A stretch of DNA of 64,000 nt from JACPYM01 sp031423495. Lineage in GTDB: Bacteria; Acidobacteriota; Blastocatellia; RBC074. The position numbers and the translations under genes were made by a program. The stretch covers positions 9,089 through 73,088 of the forward strand of contig JANPFP010000277.1 of the NCBI GenBank assembly GCA_031423495.1. The letters run 5' to 3'. Shown one piece after another: positions 25,308 to 32,715 of this stretch. How positions within the stretch are numbered: position 1 is the first letter of the stretch; every line of letters begins with the position of its first letter. The notes below the pieces were generated by a model. That model made no database searches. It was given only the letters and a program-made list of their open reading frames with translations, and had not been told where the DNA came from.

Positions 25308-26237
25308 ATGTTAAATCCAGAGTCACTCATAATTCAAAGCAACGAAGCTCCGAAATATCGCATTGGAACTGTCAGCCGCCTCACCGGTTTGTCAGCCGAT
25401 GTCGTGCGCGTATGGGAGCGCAGATACAGCGCAATTAGTCCGCAACGCAGCGAAGGCGGTTCGCGGCTTTATTCTGATAACGACATCGAACGGTTGCGCC
25501 AGTTGCGGCAAGCGGTCGAGTTCGGGCACGCCATCGGCCAAGCCACCAAGTTGTCGAACGACGAATTGAGCAAACTGATTTCGCCCCGCCATCAAGCACA
25601 TGCCGTTGAGCTGAATAGCCCGCACGATTATTTGCGCGACAATTTTCTCAAGGCCATCGAAGCCATGGACGTGACCGCCGCCGACTTGGAGATCAGCCGC
25701 GCCGCTACGCTTTATCCGCCGCGAGTGTTGGTCAAAAACATCGTTGCGCCTTTGCTGACCGAGATTGGCGAACGCTGGGCGCACCAAGAATTCGGCATCG
25801 CCCAACAACACGTCGCTACGCATCTGATTCGCAATTTGTTGAGTTCGTTGATTCGGCTTTATCCGCCTGACGCGGCGGCTTACAGCATTGTGATGGCGAC
25901 GCCGCAAGGCGAACGCCACGAGTTCGGCTTGTTGTTGGCGGCGCTCTATGCCGCGACGCGCGGCTGGCGCGTAATTTATCTAGGAGCCGACTTACCCGCT
26001 GCTGAAATTGCTCGCACCGTCAAACTGACGCGCGCGCGCGTACTGGCGCTGAGTCTTGTCAATCCAACTTCGCCGCAAGTGCTAAACGAATTGCTTTCGA
26101 TCGCGCAACTCACGCCGCCCACGACGCGCGTGTGGCTGGGCGGACAAGAAGCCTCAACGCAACGCGAGTTATGTGAACGCGCTGACTGGATTATCGTCCG
26201 CGACCTCGAAGACCTGGACGACCGCTTAAAACGTTAA
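25308..26237 (+). CDS. carH: CarH/LitR-like B12-dependent photoreceptor repressor
   Basis: The 309-residue regulator has an N-terminal MerR-type HTH (YRIGTVSRLTGLSADVVRVWERRY, residues 17-40), a helical cap domain (about 105-185) and a C-terminal cobalamin-binding Rossmann domain (190-300). The lower-ligand motif ExHxxG is present as E202, H204 and G207. In the Wx9EH motif of CarH, W157 and H168 are kept but Glu is Gln167. The position equivalent to T. thermophilus His132 is Ala158, with His159 next to it. By analogy it represses the divergent photolyase-carotenoid run in the dark and releases it on light or loss of AdoCbl. ATG 25308 fits the promoter; the frame opens at 25263. Confidence 0.87.
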   Translation: MLNPESLIIQSNEAPKYRIGTVSRLTGLSADVVRVWERRYSAISPQRSEGGSRLYSDNDIERLRQLRQAVEFGHAIGQATKLSNDELSKLISPRHQAHAVELNSPHDYLRDNFLKAIEAMDVTAADLEISRAATLYPPRVLVKNIVAPLLTEIGERWAHQEFGIAQQHVATHLIRNLLSSLIRLYPPDAAAYSIVMATPQGERHEFGLLLAALYAATRGWRVIYLGADLPAAEIARTVKLTRARVLALSLVNPTSPQVLNELLSIAQLTPPTTRVWLGGQEASTQRELCERADWIIVRDLEDLDDRLKR

Positions 26238-26298
26238 GCTCTGCACGCCTTTTATATTTTCTTCTCAACCGGGATTTTCATCGCTACGTTCAACTTGT

Positions 26299-26327
26299 AT
26301 GATGCGCCTTCACTGAAGGCGCATCAT
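26299..26327 (+). terminator. Hairpin after the CarH-like gene
   Basis: A 13-bp perfect stem (26299-26311 with 26315-26327) has a 3-nt loop and lies 60 bp after the carH stop. The following sequence is only weakly T-rich, so it is a likely but not classical terminator. Confidence 0.5.
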
Positions 26328-26373
26328 TGTTATGCGCCCTTCCCCACTTCAACACAGTTGAGCAAATCATTCG

Positions 26374-27774
26374 ATGAGCAAAGCGAAAAAAACTCCGAAA
26401 ACTACGTCATCAAAAGCTCCGACTACCCAACCCGACACCGGCAAACGTCGGATGCTATTCATCGGTCTGGGCGGGCTAGGACTCGCCGCTGCGGGTGCCT
26501 TGGCTTTTCAGGCGAACCAGCCGGAACCAGTTCCGGCCACGCCAACTTCAACTAACTCTACCGGCAACGTTTCCGCTACGCCCGCCGCTGCGTTCAAGCC
26601 GTTGCCGCCGGTGAAACTCACGGCTGATTACGCCAACGCCTTGCGCGCCGCCGAAGACATCGTCAGCCATTACACCCGCGAAATGATGACGCCGTGGGCC
26701 TTGATTCACGCAGTACGCGGCTTCGGCAAAGATTTCAAATTGGCGGACGGCAAACTTGCCGTAGACCGACTTTGCACTGAATTCACCGAAGAACGCGAGG
26801 TCAACGGCAAACGCTATCTGGCGATTCAGCTCAACGCCGAAGCGCATGAAAACAGCTTTTTGAAAACCTTTCTCGAGGCAGGCGTCAGCCCTGAGCAGGT
26901 GCTGCGCGCGGGGCAAAATCAATACACTTTGCAACAACTCGGCGAACACGCACAGGCCTTGTTCCGTTGCGACACAAACAATTGGGGCAAGTACGACCCG
27001 AAGTTTTTAGAGAAACATTTGCCGTGGGCCTTGATCGCTTTCTCGTGGCTGCGCAAACCCGCACAGGCTACGTGGACGAACGCTTATGGCGAGCAGATTG
27101 ATTTGCACCACATCTTTGATCGCGCGCTCGCCAGCTATGAACGCACCTGTTCAGGCTTGCGCGAAAGCCTGGCAGCAGGCACTGACGAAACGCTCGAATT
27201 TCGTCAAGCGATTACGAAACACAGTTGTTACGGCTTACACGCGGTTTACGGCTTTCTCGCCTGCTATCGTCAAGGCTACCGGCGCGGCGACCTTCCGCAA
27301 CGCATCGCGGCCCTGCTCGACACGACGATTCATCGGCTGGCGGGCGATGCCAAAGCCCTTGACCGCGAAGCCGATGCGGTCAAAGCGATGGGGCCTGATT
27401 ACGTCAATCGCATGGCCGTGAGTTCAGCAGAAGGCCGCGTCATCACGCAAGGCAGTCCGCCGCCCAACATCATCCAGATGATGCGCTTGCGCCAACAAAT
27501 TCAGGTGCATGGACACGCTTTCGAAGCGATCAATTACGGCTTGTTACATAAACTTTTCACGCTCACTCCCGATCAGGCACGCCGCGTGAAAGCGGGCGAA
27601 CAGGCTTTTTATCAACACCTCGTCGAGTTGCGCGCGATTGATCTCGACGCTTATCGCCGCTGGCATAGCAAGTTCGTTGACGACCTCGTGATCGCCCTCG
27701 GACACGCGGTGCGCGCACTGAAATTGCTGACGCCGCAAAACCCCGACTTGCCGCTAACCGTAGCGCAGAAGTGA
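26374..27774 (+). CDS. Membrane-anchored protein of unknown function
   Basis: The 466-residue protein has a Lys/Thr-rich cytoplasmic start, one transmembrane helix (MLFIGLGGLGLAAAGALAF, residues 27-45), a Pro/Thr-rich linker and a mostly helical outer domain. Conserved-looking features in that domain are HYTREMMTPWALIHAVRGFG and HSCYGLHAVYGFLACYRQGYR, with clustered histidines and cysteines. The family is not recognised, and the His/Cys placement could suit metal or cofactor binding, which is speculation. It is transcribed in the same direction as the CarH-like gene. The stop codon lies within the first unit of a 7-bp tandem repeat. Confidence 0.7.
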   Translation: MSKAKKTPKTTSSKAPTTQPDTGKRRMLFIGLGGLGLAAAGALAFQANQPEPVPATPTSTNSTGNVSATPAAAFKPLPPVKLTADYANALRAAEDIVSHYTREMMTPWALIHAVRGFGKDFKLADGKLAVDRLCTEFTEEREVNGKRYLAIQLNAEAHENSFLKTFLEAGVSPEQVLRAGQNQYTLQQLGEHAQALFRCDTNNWGKYDPKFLEKHLPWALIAFSWLRKPAQATWTNAYGEQIDLHHIFDRALASYERTCSGLRESLAAGTDETLEFRQAITKHSCYGLHAVYGFLACYRQGYRRGDLPQRIAALLDTTIHRLAGDAKALDREADAVKAMGPDYVNRMAVSSAEGRVITQGSPPPNIIQMMRLRQQIQVHGHAFEAINYGLLHKLFTLTPDQARRVKAGEQAFYQHLVELRAIDLDAYRRWHSKFVDDLVIALGHAVRALKLLTPQNPDLPLTVAQK

Positions 27775-27805
27775 ACAGTGAACAGTGAACAGTGAACAGT
27801 GAACA
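27771..27805 (+). repeat. 7-bp tandem repeat GTGAACA x5
   Basis: Five uninterrupted copies of GTGAACA begin at the final codons of the upstream gene, whose TGA stop is inside the first unit. Such an array is prone to slippage. Each unit contains an in-frame or shifted TGA. Confidence 0.9.
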
Positions 27806-27879
27806 GTTGAAATGGAGAAGTTGTTGAAACTGATGTTACGCACGACTTGGTTTATCAAATCTATTGGCAGGCTCTTGGT

Positions 27880-28099
27880 GCCAGAGGCACAGCGGATATT
27901 AGCCGGTGGTGGAGCGCTGCGCGGAACCACCGGGAACGTGAGCAATGACATACGCGTCCTGAAGGGACGCCAGACCAAACTGCGCGTAAGAACGATGTTT
28001 TGTCCTGCGCTCCTGCCGGAGCGCGAGGTGGTTGGCGACGTTGTCCCGGTGGTTCCGCGAAACGCTCCACCACCGGCTAACATCCGCTGCGCCTCCGGC
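27880..28099. repeat. 220-bp branched palindromic element
   Basis: Arms of about 60 bp (27880-27938 and 28039-28099) pair with roughly seven differences. The centre holds two further hairpins, GCGTCC/GGGACGC near 27954-27970 and GCGCTCC/GGAGCGC near 28007-28024. The region upstream of the HEAT gene (27775-28186) otherwise holds only short tandem repeats and no convincing gene. Confidence 0.85.
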
Positions 28100-28120
28100 G
28101 CTGAAATCCTGTCAACCCCC

Positions 28121-28156
28121 CTGTCAAACTCCCTGTCAAACTCCCTGTCAAACTCA
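28121..28156 (+). repeat. 12-bp tandem repeat x3
   Basis: CTGTCAAACTCC occurs three times (the last with one change at its final base). Read in the HEAT frame it would encode a repeated SNSL peptide, which looks like non-coding sequence translated by chance. Confidence 0.8.
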
Positions 28157-28186
28157 TGGCTAACTACTTCACTGCGTAACATCAGT

Positions 28187-29026
28187 TTGAAACTCTGTTT
28201 AGCAATTTTGATGGGTAGCCTGCTTGGTGATCTGAAGGCGTATGCGCAGGTCAAGCTCGCGCCGTTGCCGTTGCTCACGCCTTGCACGCAACGCGCCAGC
28301 GACGCGAAAGCCGATCAGGCGGCACAACCTTTCATCGCTAAACTAAAAGATAAAGACGCTGCGGTGCGCGCAAAAGCCGCAGAGGAGTTAGGCAAAAGCT
28401 GTTATCAAGCCGCTGCCCTTCCCTTAGTCACCGCCTTGCAAGACACCGCACCAACGGTGCGCGCCGCTGCCGTCAAGGCGTTGGGTCAACTCGGCGACCG
28501 CGAAACCGTCGAAGACTTGCGGATGATCACGGGCGATGCTGACACGAACGTACGGCTGGCGTTGATTCAAACGCTTTCCACGTTCACCGGTTTTCTCGCG
28601 CGCAATGCCGTACTCAATCACATCGCCAATCCGCCCACCGACTTTGAGGTGAAGGACGAGACCGACGTGCGCGTGCGCTGCGTCGCCGTCTTGACGCTCA
28701 ACGAACTGCCCAACGTCGAGTATTCGCGCAAAGGAATTTATTTCGTCTACGGATTTTTGCGAAGCCCTCACGCCGTCGTAAGGCAAGTGGGCGAACAAAC
28801 CATGCTGGCGTTGAAAGATACGCGTAACGCGCTGAGGGAATTGATAGATACGCTCAAGACGCATAACAATCCTGAACTGCGCCGTTGGGCAGCGGTCTGG
28901 CTAGGCAAGTTTGGCCTCGAAGACGGACGCGATGCCCTCACGGCAGCGGCCGCCAATGATGCCAGTCCGGTAGTGAAAGACGCTGCAACCAAGGCTTTGA
29001 CGCAATTCAAAGCGCCAATCAGGTAA
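28187..29026 (+). CDS. Exported HEAT-repeat protein
   Basis: Starting at TTG 28187, the 279-residue product begins with a good signal peptide (MKLCLAILMGSLLGDLKAYA, then Q). It continues with HEAT/PBS-lyase-like repeats such as KDAAVRAKAAEELG, APTVRAAAVKALGQLGD and NPELRRWAAVWLGKFG. The frame is open to an ATG at 27812, but that extension is translation of a palindromic element and tandem repeats, so it is rejected. No strong ribosome binding site is visible before the TTG, which keeps the start uncertain. Probable periplasmic protein-binding scaffold; function unknown. Confidence 0.72.
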   Translation: MKLCLAILMGSLLGDLKAYAQVKLAPLPLLTPCTQRASDAKADQAAQPFIAKLKDKDAAVRAKAAEELGKSCYQAAALPLVTALQDTAPTVRAAAVKALGQLGDRETVEDLRMITGDADTNVRLALIQTLSTFTGFLARNAVLNHIANPPTDFEVKDETDVRVRCVAVLTLNELPNVEYSRKGIYFVYGFLRSPHAVVRQVGEQTMLALKDTRNALRELIDTLKTHNNPELRRWAAVWLGKFGLEDGRDALTAAAANDASPVVKDAATKALTQFKAPIR

Positions 29027-29104
29027 AAGAAGTACGGCTTTGGCTTTTCGTTTTTCGGCGTGTAGTATCGCGCCTCTTTTTACCCAATCCATTCATCAAA
29101 GAGT

Positions 29105-29172
29105 ATGTAGTCCCGCCTTTAGGCGGAAACGCTTTGTTATCACGTTACTTCCGCCTAAAGGCGGGACTACAT
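29105..29172. repeat. 24-bp inverted repeat, family B copy 2
   Basis: Perfect 24-bp arms (29105-29128 and 29149-29172) have a 20-nt centre. The arms share the GTAGTCCCGCC and AGGCGG core with the element at 19220-19282. It ends 20 bp before the sucD start and contains an ATG that extends that frame artificially. Confidence 0.88.
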
Positions 29173-29181
29173 GCAATTTTT

Positions 29182-29187
29182 AGGAGG
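29182..29187 (+). promoter_or_regulatory. Ribosome binding site deciding the sucD start
   Basis: A consensus AGGAGG lies 4 nt before TTG 29192. The in-frame ATG at 29171 is part of the family B palindrome and has no such site. Confidence 0.7.
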
Positions 29188-29191
29188 AATC

Positions 29192-30076
29192 TTGAGCGTT
29201 CTCGTTGATAAGAACACCCGTTTGATCGTGCAAGGTCTGACCGGCAAAGAAGGCACTTTTCACGCGCTGCAAATGCGCGATTACGGCACGAATATCGTCG
29301 GCGGCGTCACGCCCGGCAAAGGTGGCACGACGCACGAAGGCTTCCCGGTCTTCAATTCCGTGGCCGACGCTGTCAAAGAAACCGGCGCGAACGCTTCGGT
29401 GATTTACGTACCGCCGCCGTTCGCCGCCGACGCGATTATGGAAGCCGCCGACAGCGAATTGCCGCTGATCGTGTGCATTACCGAAGGCATTCCTTCGCTC
29501 GATATGGTCAAGGCGTTTGCTTATGTGAGCGCGCGCACCTCGCGCCTGATCGGCCCCAACTGCCCCGGCGTGATTTCTCCGGGCAAATGCAAAGTCGGCA
29601 TCATGCCCGCGCGCATTCATCTGGCCGGAACACCTGGAAGCCGCGTCGGCGTCGTCTCGCGCTCTGGCACGCTGACTTATGAGGCCGTAGGCCAACTCAC
29701 TGCGCTCGGCATCGGGCAATCCACCTGCATCGGCATCGGCGGCGATCCGATTATTGGGACTACACAAAAAGATGCGCTGACGTTGTTTAACGAAGACCCA
29801 GACACCGACGCCATCGTGATGATCGGCGAAATCGGCGGCAGCGCCGAAGAAGAAGCGGCGGAATACGTCAAAGCGCACGTCAAGAAACCCGTTGTCGGAT
29901 TCATCTGCGGACAGACCGCGCCGCCGGGACGCCGCATGGGACACGCCGGTGCGATCATCGCGGGCGGCAAAGGTACGGCAGAAGAAAAGATGAAAGCGAT
30001 GACCGCAGCAGGCATTCACGTCGTAAAAAGCCCGGCAGACATCGGCGCAAAAGTGAAAGAAGTTTTAGGGCTTTAA
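29192..30076 (+). CDS. sucD: Succinyl-CoA synthetase alpha subunit
   Basis: The 294-residue subunit of succinate-CoA ligase catalyses the substrate-level phosphorylation step of the TCA cycle. The N-terminal CoA-binding Rossmann segment (LIVQGLTGKEGTFHALQMRDYG), RLIGPNCPGVISPGKCKVGIMP, and the C-terminal PGRRMGHAGAIIAGGKGTAEEK containing the phosphorylated histidine are intact, and length is normal. The beta subunit gene sucC is not adjacent, which is unusual for bacteria, and the upstream neighbour is a HEAT gene. The TTG start is set by the strong AGGAGG. Confidence 0.93.
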   Translation: MSVLVDKNTRLIVQGLTGKEGTFHALQMRDYGTNIVGGVTPGKGGTTHEGFPVFNSVADAVKETGANASVIYVPPPFAADAIMEAADSELPLIVCITEGIPSLDMVKAFAYVSARTSRLIGPNCPGVISPGKCKVGIMPARIHLAGTPGSRVGVVSRSGTLTYEAVGQLTALGIGQSTCIGIGGDPIIGTTQKDALTLFNEDPDTDAIVMIGEIGGSAEEEAAEYVKAHVKKPVVGFICGQTAPPGRRMGHAGAIIAGGKGTAEEKMKAMTAAGIHVVKSPADIGAKVKEVLGL

Positions 30077-30102
30077 CGACCAGCCGTTTCAAAGCTAAAA
30101 GG

Positions 30103-30184
30103 TACCAAAGAACAAGGGTTCAAAGATTGGTTGGGAGGAATACTTTCCGTCCTGAACCAGTCTTTGAACCCTTGTTCTTTGGTA
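30103..30184. terminator. Bidirectional terminator-like palindrome
   Basis: Perfect 24-bp arms (30103-30126 and 30161-30184) flank 34 nt, between the convergent sucD and the exported repeat protein. The position supports termination from both sides, though no long T run follows. Confidence 0.6.
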
Positions 30185-30200
30185 TTGTTGCGTTAAGGTT

Positions 30201-31667
30201 TTATTTGGCTTCGACCATTTGATCACCGCGCCGCGCCAGAGTACGCAAGCCTTTCGTTGCGTCCCACATGAAGATGGCCGTGCTGGAATTTTTGAACTGA
30301 CCATAAAAAAACACTTCGGCGCGATCATTAATGACCGGCCCCATGAACTGGTTGAGCATATCATCGGGCTTGCCGTTCGGCAGCTTTTGTTCGAGCAAGG
30401 CCACCGCTTCGATGGCGGTTTTGCGTTTGACGAAAATGCCGCGCGTACGTGAACCGTAATTCCCCAGAAACGCTATCTCACCCTTGTTGTTAATCGCAGG
30501 ATAGTTGAAATCGCTAAGCGTTACCGACATCCCTTCGATGGCGTTGCCGTCGCGCGCCACGAGTTGCAGCGGGCCGTTCGCCGGTTTCAAAAACAGGGCG
30601 CGTCCATATTCGGGGCCGTCGAAAAAAGCCGCGAAAAGTACGTCGCCGTTGTCGTTGAGCGCAGGCGCACGATTGCCGAAGCCGATGAAGTTGGCGAATT
30701 GTTCTTTGCCTGCGGCATCTTTGTATTTCACCAGCGACGGCTTGCCTTGCATCGCCAGGTTTTCGACCTTGCCATCGCGCAAGATGAAGATGCCGCCGCC
30801 ATCGCTGCCGATGCGCGAGAACCAGGCAATCTCGCCGCGTTCGTTGATGCGCGCCGGATAGTAATGCTCTGAAAAGACGCGCGTTTCACCCGCGCCGATT
30901 TTCTGCCCGCTGCGTACGATGAGTTTCGCCTTGCCGTTTTCGAGAATGAACAAGCCCTTGCCGTCAGGGTCGGTATAAGTAGCGATAAACGCCGTCTGCC
31001 CTTTGCTGTTGGACGAAGCGTTCGCAATGCCGCTGAAAAACGAAGGCATGTTCGGCACTTCTTCGCCCAGCCGCAGTAACACCTTGATGCCTTCGGCGTT
31101 GCGTATGAACAGCCCGGTCGGTTTCGAGATGTATTGATCGCGGTTCGGCGCGTTAGGGTTTTCAGGCAGCGGCTCTTTCCCGGCGAGATTCGCAATAAAC
31201 GTGAGGTCGCCGTTCTCACTGATGGCAACGCTGGTGATGGACGTAATCTCGTCTTTCAGGTTGAGAATCTTGGCCCCTTCGCGGGTCATCTTAAATTTGC
31301 CATCGTCCTGCGTCACACAGATGGTTTGCGTGCCTCCCGTCGCCGAGCCGGGCGCGTTGTGCAACGAAAGAAAAGCGACTTGCCCTTTGGCGTTCGTCGC
31401 CGGATTGCGGAAGTTGCCGTGCTGGTCGGGCCGCAACGTAGGCGCAGGTTTCGGCGCAACCTCTTCTACCACTGCGGCGCTCTTGGGCGTAATCGCTACC
31501 GGCTCGTCTTCGTTAGTGGCAGGTTTCGGTTTTTGCTGCGGGCCTGCTTTATCAGGTGAAGCTTTGGCAACAGGTTGTTGCGCAGCCGCCGATGAGAACA
31601 CTACGCCAAACGCACAAAGCGCCATGACTAAAAAACTAACCAAAATACTGTTTCGATAATTTCGCAT
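30201..31667 (-). CDS. Exported beta-repeat protein of unknown function
   Basis: The 488-residue protein has a signal peptide (ILVSFLVMALCAFGVVFSSAAA, cleavage near residue 29) and a Pro/Lys-rich linker. It then has repeated beta units of about 60 residues with the pattern NxxGxxAFxxxxxxGxGxFxxxxGKxxxxxRxGxxIxG. Examples are INERGEIAWFSRIGSDGGGIFI, LNDNGDVLFAAFF and INNKGEIAFLGNYGSRTRGIFV. This resembles beta-propeller-like exported repeat proteins (DUF7453 type). No catalytic residues are recognised. It probably acts in the periplasm or outside the cell. Confidence 0.72.
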   Translation of the reverse strand: MRNYRNSILVSFLVMALCAFGVVFSSAAAQQPVAKASPDKAGPQQKPKPATNEDEPVAITPKSAAVVEEVAPKPAPTLRPDQHGNFRNPATNAKGQVAFLSLHNAPGSATGGTQTICVTQDDGKFKMTREGAKILNLKDEITSITSVAISENGDLTFIANLAGKEPLPENPNAPNRDQYISKPTGLFIRNAEGIKVLLRLGEEVPNMPSFFSGIANASSNSKGQTAFIATYTDPDGKGLFILENGKAKLIVRSGQKIGAGETRVFSEHYYPARINERGEIAWFSRIGSDGGGIFILRDGKVENLAMQGKPSLVKYKDAAGKEQFANFIGFGNRAPALNDNGDVLFAAFFDGPEYGRALFLKPANGPLQLVARDGNAIEGMSVTLSDFNYPAINNKGEIAFLGNYGSRTRGIFVKRKTAIEAVALLEQKLPNGKPDDMLNQFMGPVINDRAEVFFYGQFKNSSTAIFMWDATKGLRTLARRGDQMVEAK

Positions 31668-31737
31668 AGAAAAAAGCCTCCGTAGTTATTGCAATTGTGG
31701 GCGGGGCTGTGTGAACCGTAACGCGAGCGGTACGGTT

Positions 31738-32415
31738 TTATGATTTCAGCGCGGCGTCAATCGCCTGCGCCACGTAATCTTTGAAAGCCACGCGCATACC
31801 GGGAATGTGATAACGCAACGTGCCGTCTTTGCCAAAAATAAAGGTCTGCGGAATCGGGCCGCCGGGACGCGCTCCGTTGAACGTCATAAACAACGGCATC
31901 GGCGCAAAACCTACCTGATAATTGAGTTGGTTTTCTTTCGTGAAGTCTTTGACGAGCGTCATGGCCTGAGCGGGATTCTCGACCGTGAGGCCGACGATTT
32001 CAACGTTCTTGCCCTTGTAACTATTGGTCAACGCGATGAGGTCAGGGATTTCTTTGCGGCACGGGCCACACCACGTAGCCCAAAAATTCACGATGACGAC
32101 TTTCTTGCGTCCGAGCAGCTTAGACAGTTTGATCTTCGACCCGTTCAACATCGTCATCTCAAAATCTTTGCCTTCGAGCGAAATCGGCGTCGGGCCAGGC
32201 ACGACCGGAGCCGTAGCGGGCGCGGGCGTCGCCAACGCAACAGTACCTGCCACCGCAGGCGTCGCTGTCGCAGGAGCTTCGTTTTGAATAATGGTGGGAG
32301 TCGCCGCCGGGGATGGCGCAGGGGCAGGAGCGTTCGTCGCCGGGCGTTCGCAAGCCGTTAAAGCCAAGCAGGCCACACAAATGCTGATACGCCAAAATGA
32401 ATTTTCAAACCGCAT
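31738..32415 (-). CDS. TlpA-like thioredoxin lipoprotein
   Basis: The 225-residue protein has a lipoprotein signal (ISICVACLALTAC, lipid cysteine near residue 22), an Ala/Pro/Thr-rich linker, and a thioredoxin-fold domain with the redox motif NFWATWCGPCRKEIPDL. A further TlpA/ResA feature is GPIPQTFIFGKDGTL, with the cis-proline. It would reduce disulfides at the membrane surface, for example in cytochrome c maturation. The ATG at 32415 begins the lipoprotein signal; the frame open to 32541 has no support. It stands alone, upstream of and divergent from the large BNR protein. Confidence 0.87.
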   Translation of the reverse strand: MRFENSFWRISICVACLALTACERPATNAPAPAPSPAATPTIIQNEAPATATPAVAGTVALATPAPATAPVVPGPTPISLEGKDFEMTMLNGSKIKLSKLLGRKKVVIVNFWATWCGPCRKEIPDLIALTNSYKGKNVEIVGLTVENPAQAMTLVKDFTKENQLNYQVGFAPMPLFMTFNGARPGGPIPQTFIFGKDGTLRYHIPGMRVAFKDYVAQAIDAALKS

Positions 32416-32715
32416 ATTAATGATAAAGCCTCGTGAGTAAGATGTGTGCTGTAGGTCATCAGCACGGCGCACATCATAGCCGTCGAGTTTAGGGCTGACA
32501 ACACAAAGTCTGGCTTTCGTCCACGGCGAACAGTGCTTCATTAAAATCCGGCCTCTGGCGGCAACTTATGCAACCGAAAACACGTGGTGGCGTTCAAAGC
32601 GATGCGAATTTACCGACTAACAAATACAACCCGCTAGCTTTGCTGGACTCACGTTAGAGTTCCTCATTCACGTTCGTAACTTCAAGTACTTGGGGTTTTC
32701 TTTCAGGAGATATTT

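Noticed and set aside
27771..28156. Tandem arrays considered as a CRISPR
   Set aside because: Repeat units are 7 and 12 bp with no spacers, and no cas gene is present.
27754..28287. 177-residue minus-strand open frame
   Set aside because: It is translation of the palindromic element and tandem repeats upstream of the HEAT gene; it has repeated DREF-like peptides, no domain and no ribosome binding site.
29180..30019. 279-residue minus-strand open frame opposite sucD
   Set aside because: Antisense shadow of a well-supported sucD gene with no recognisable domain.
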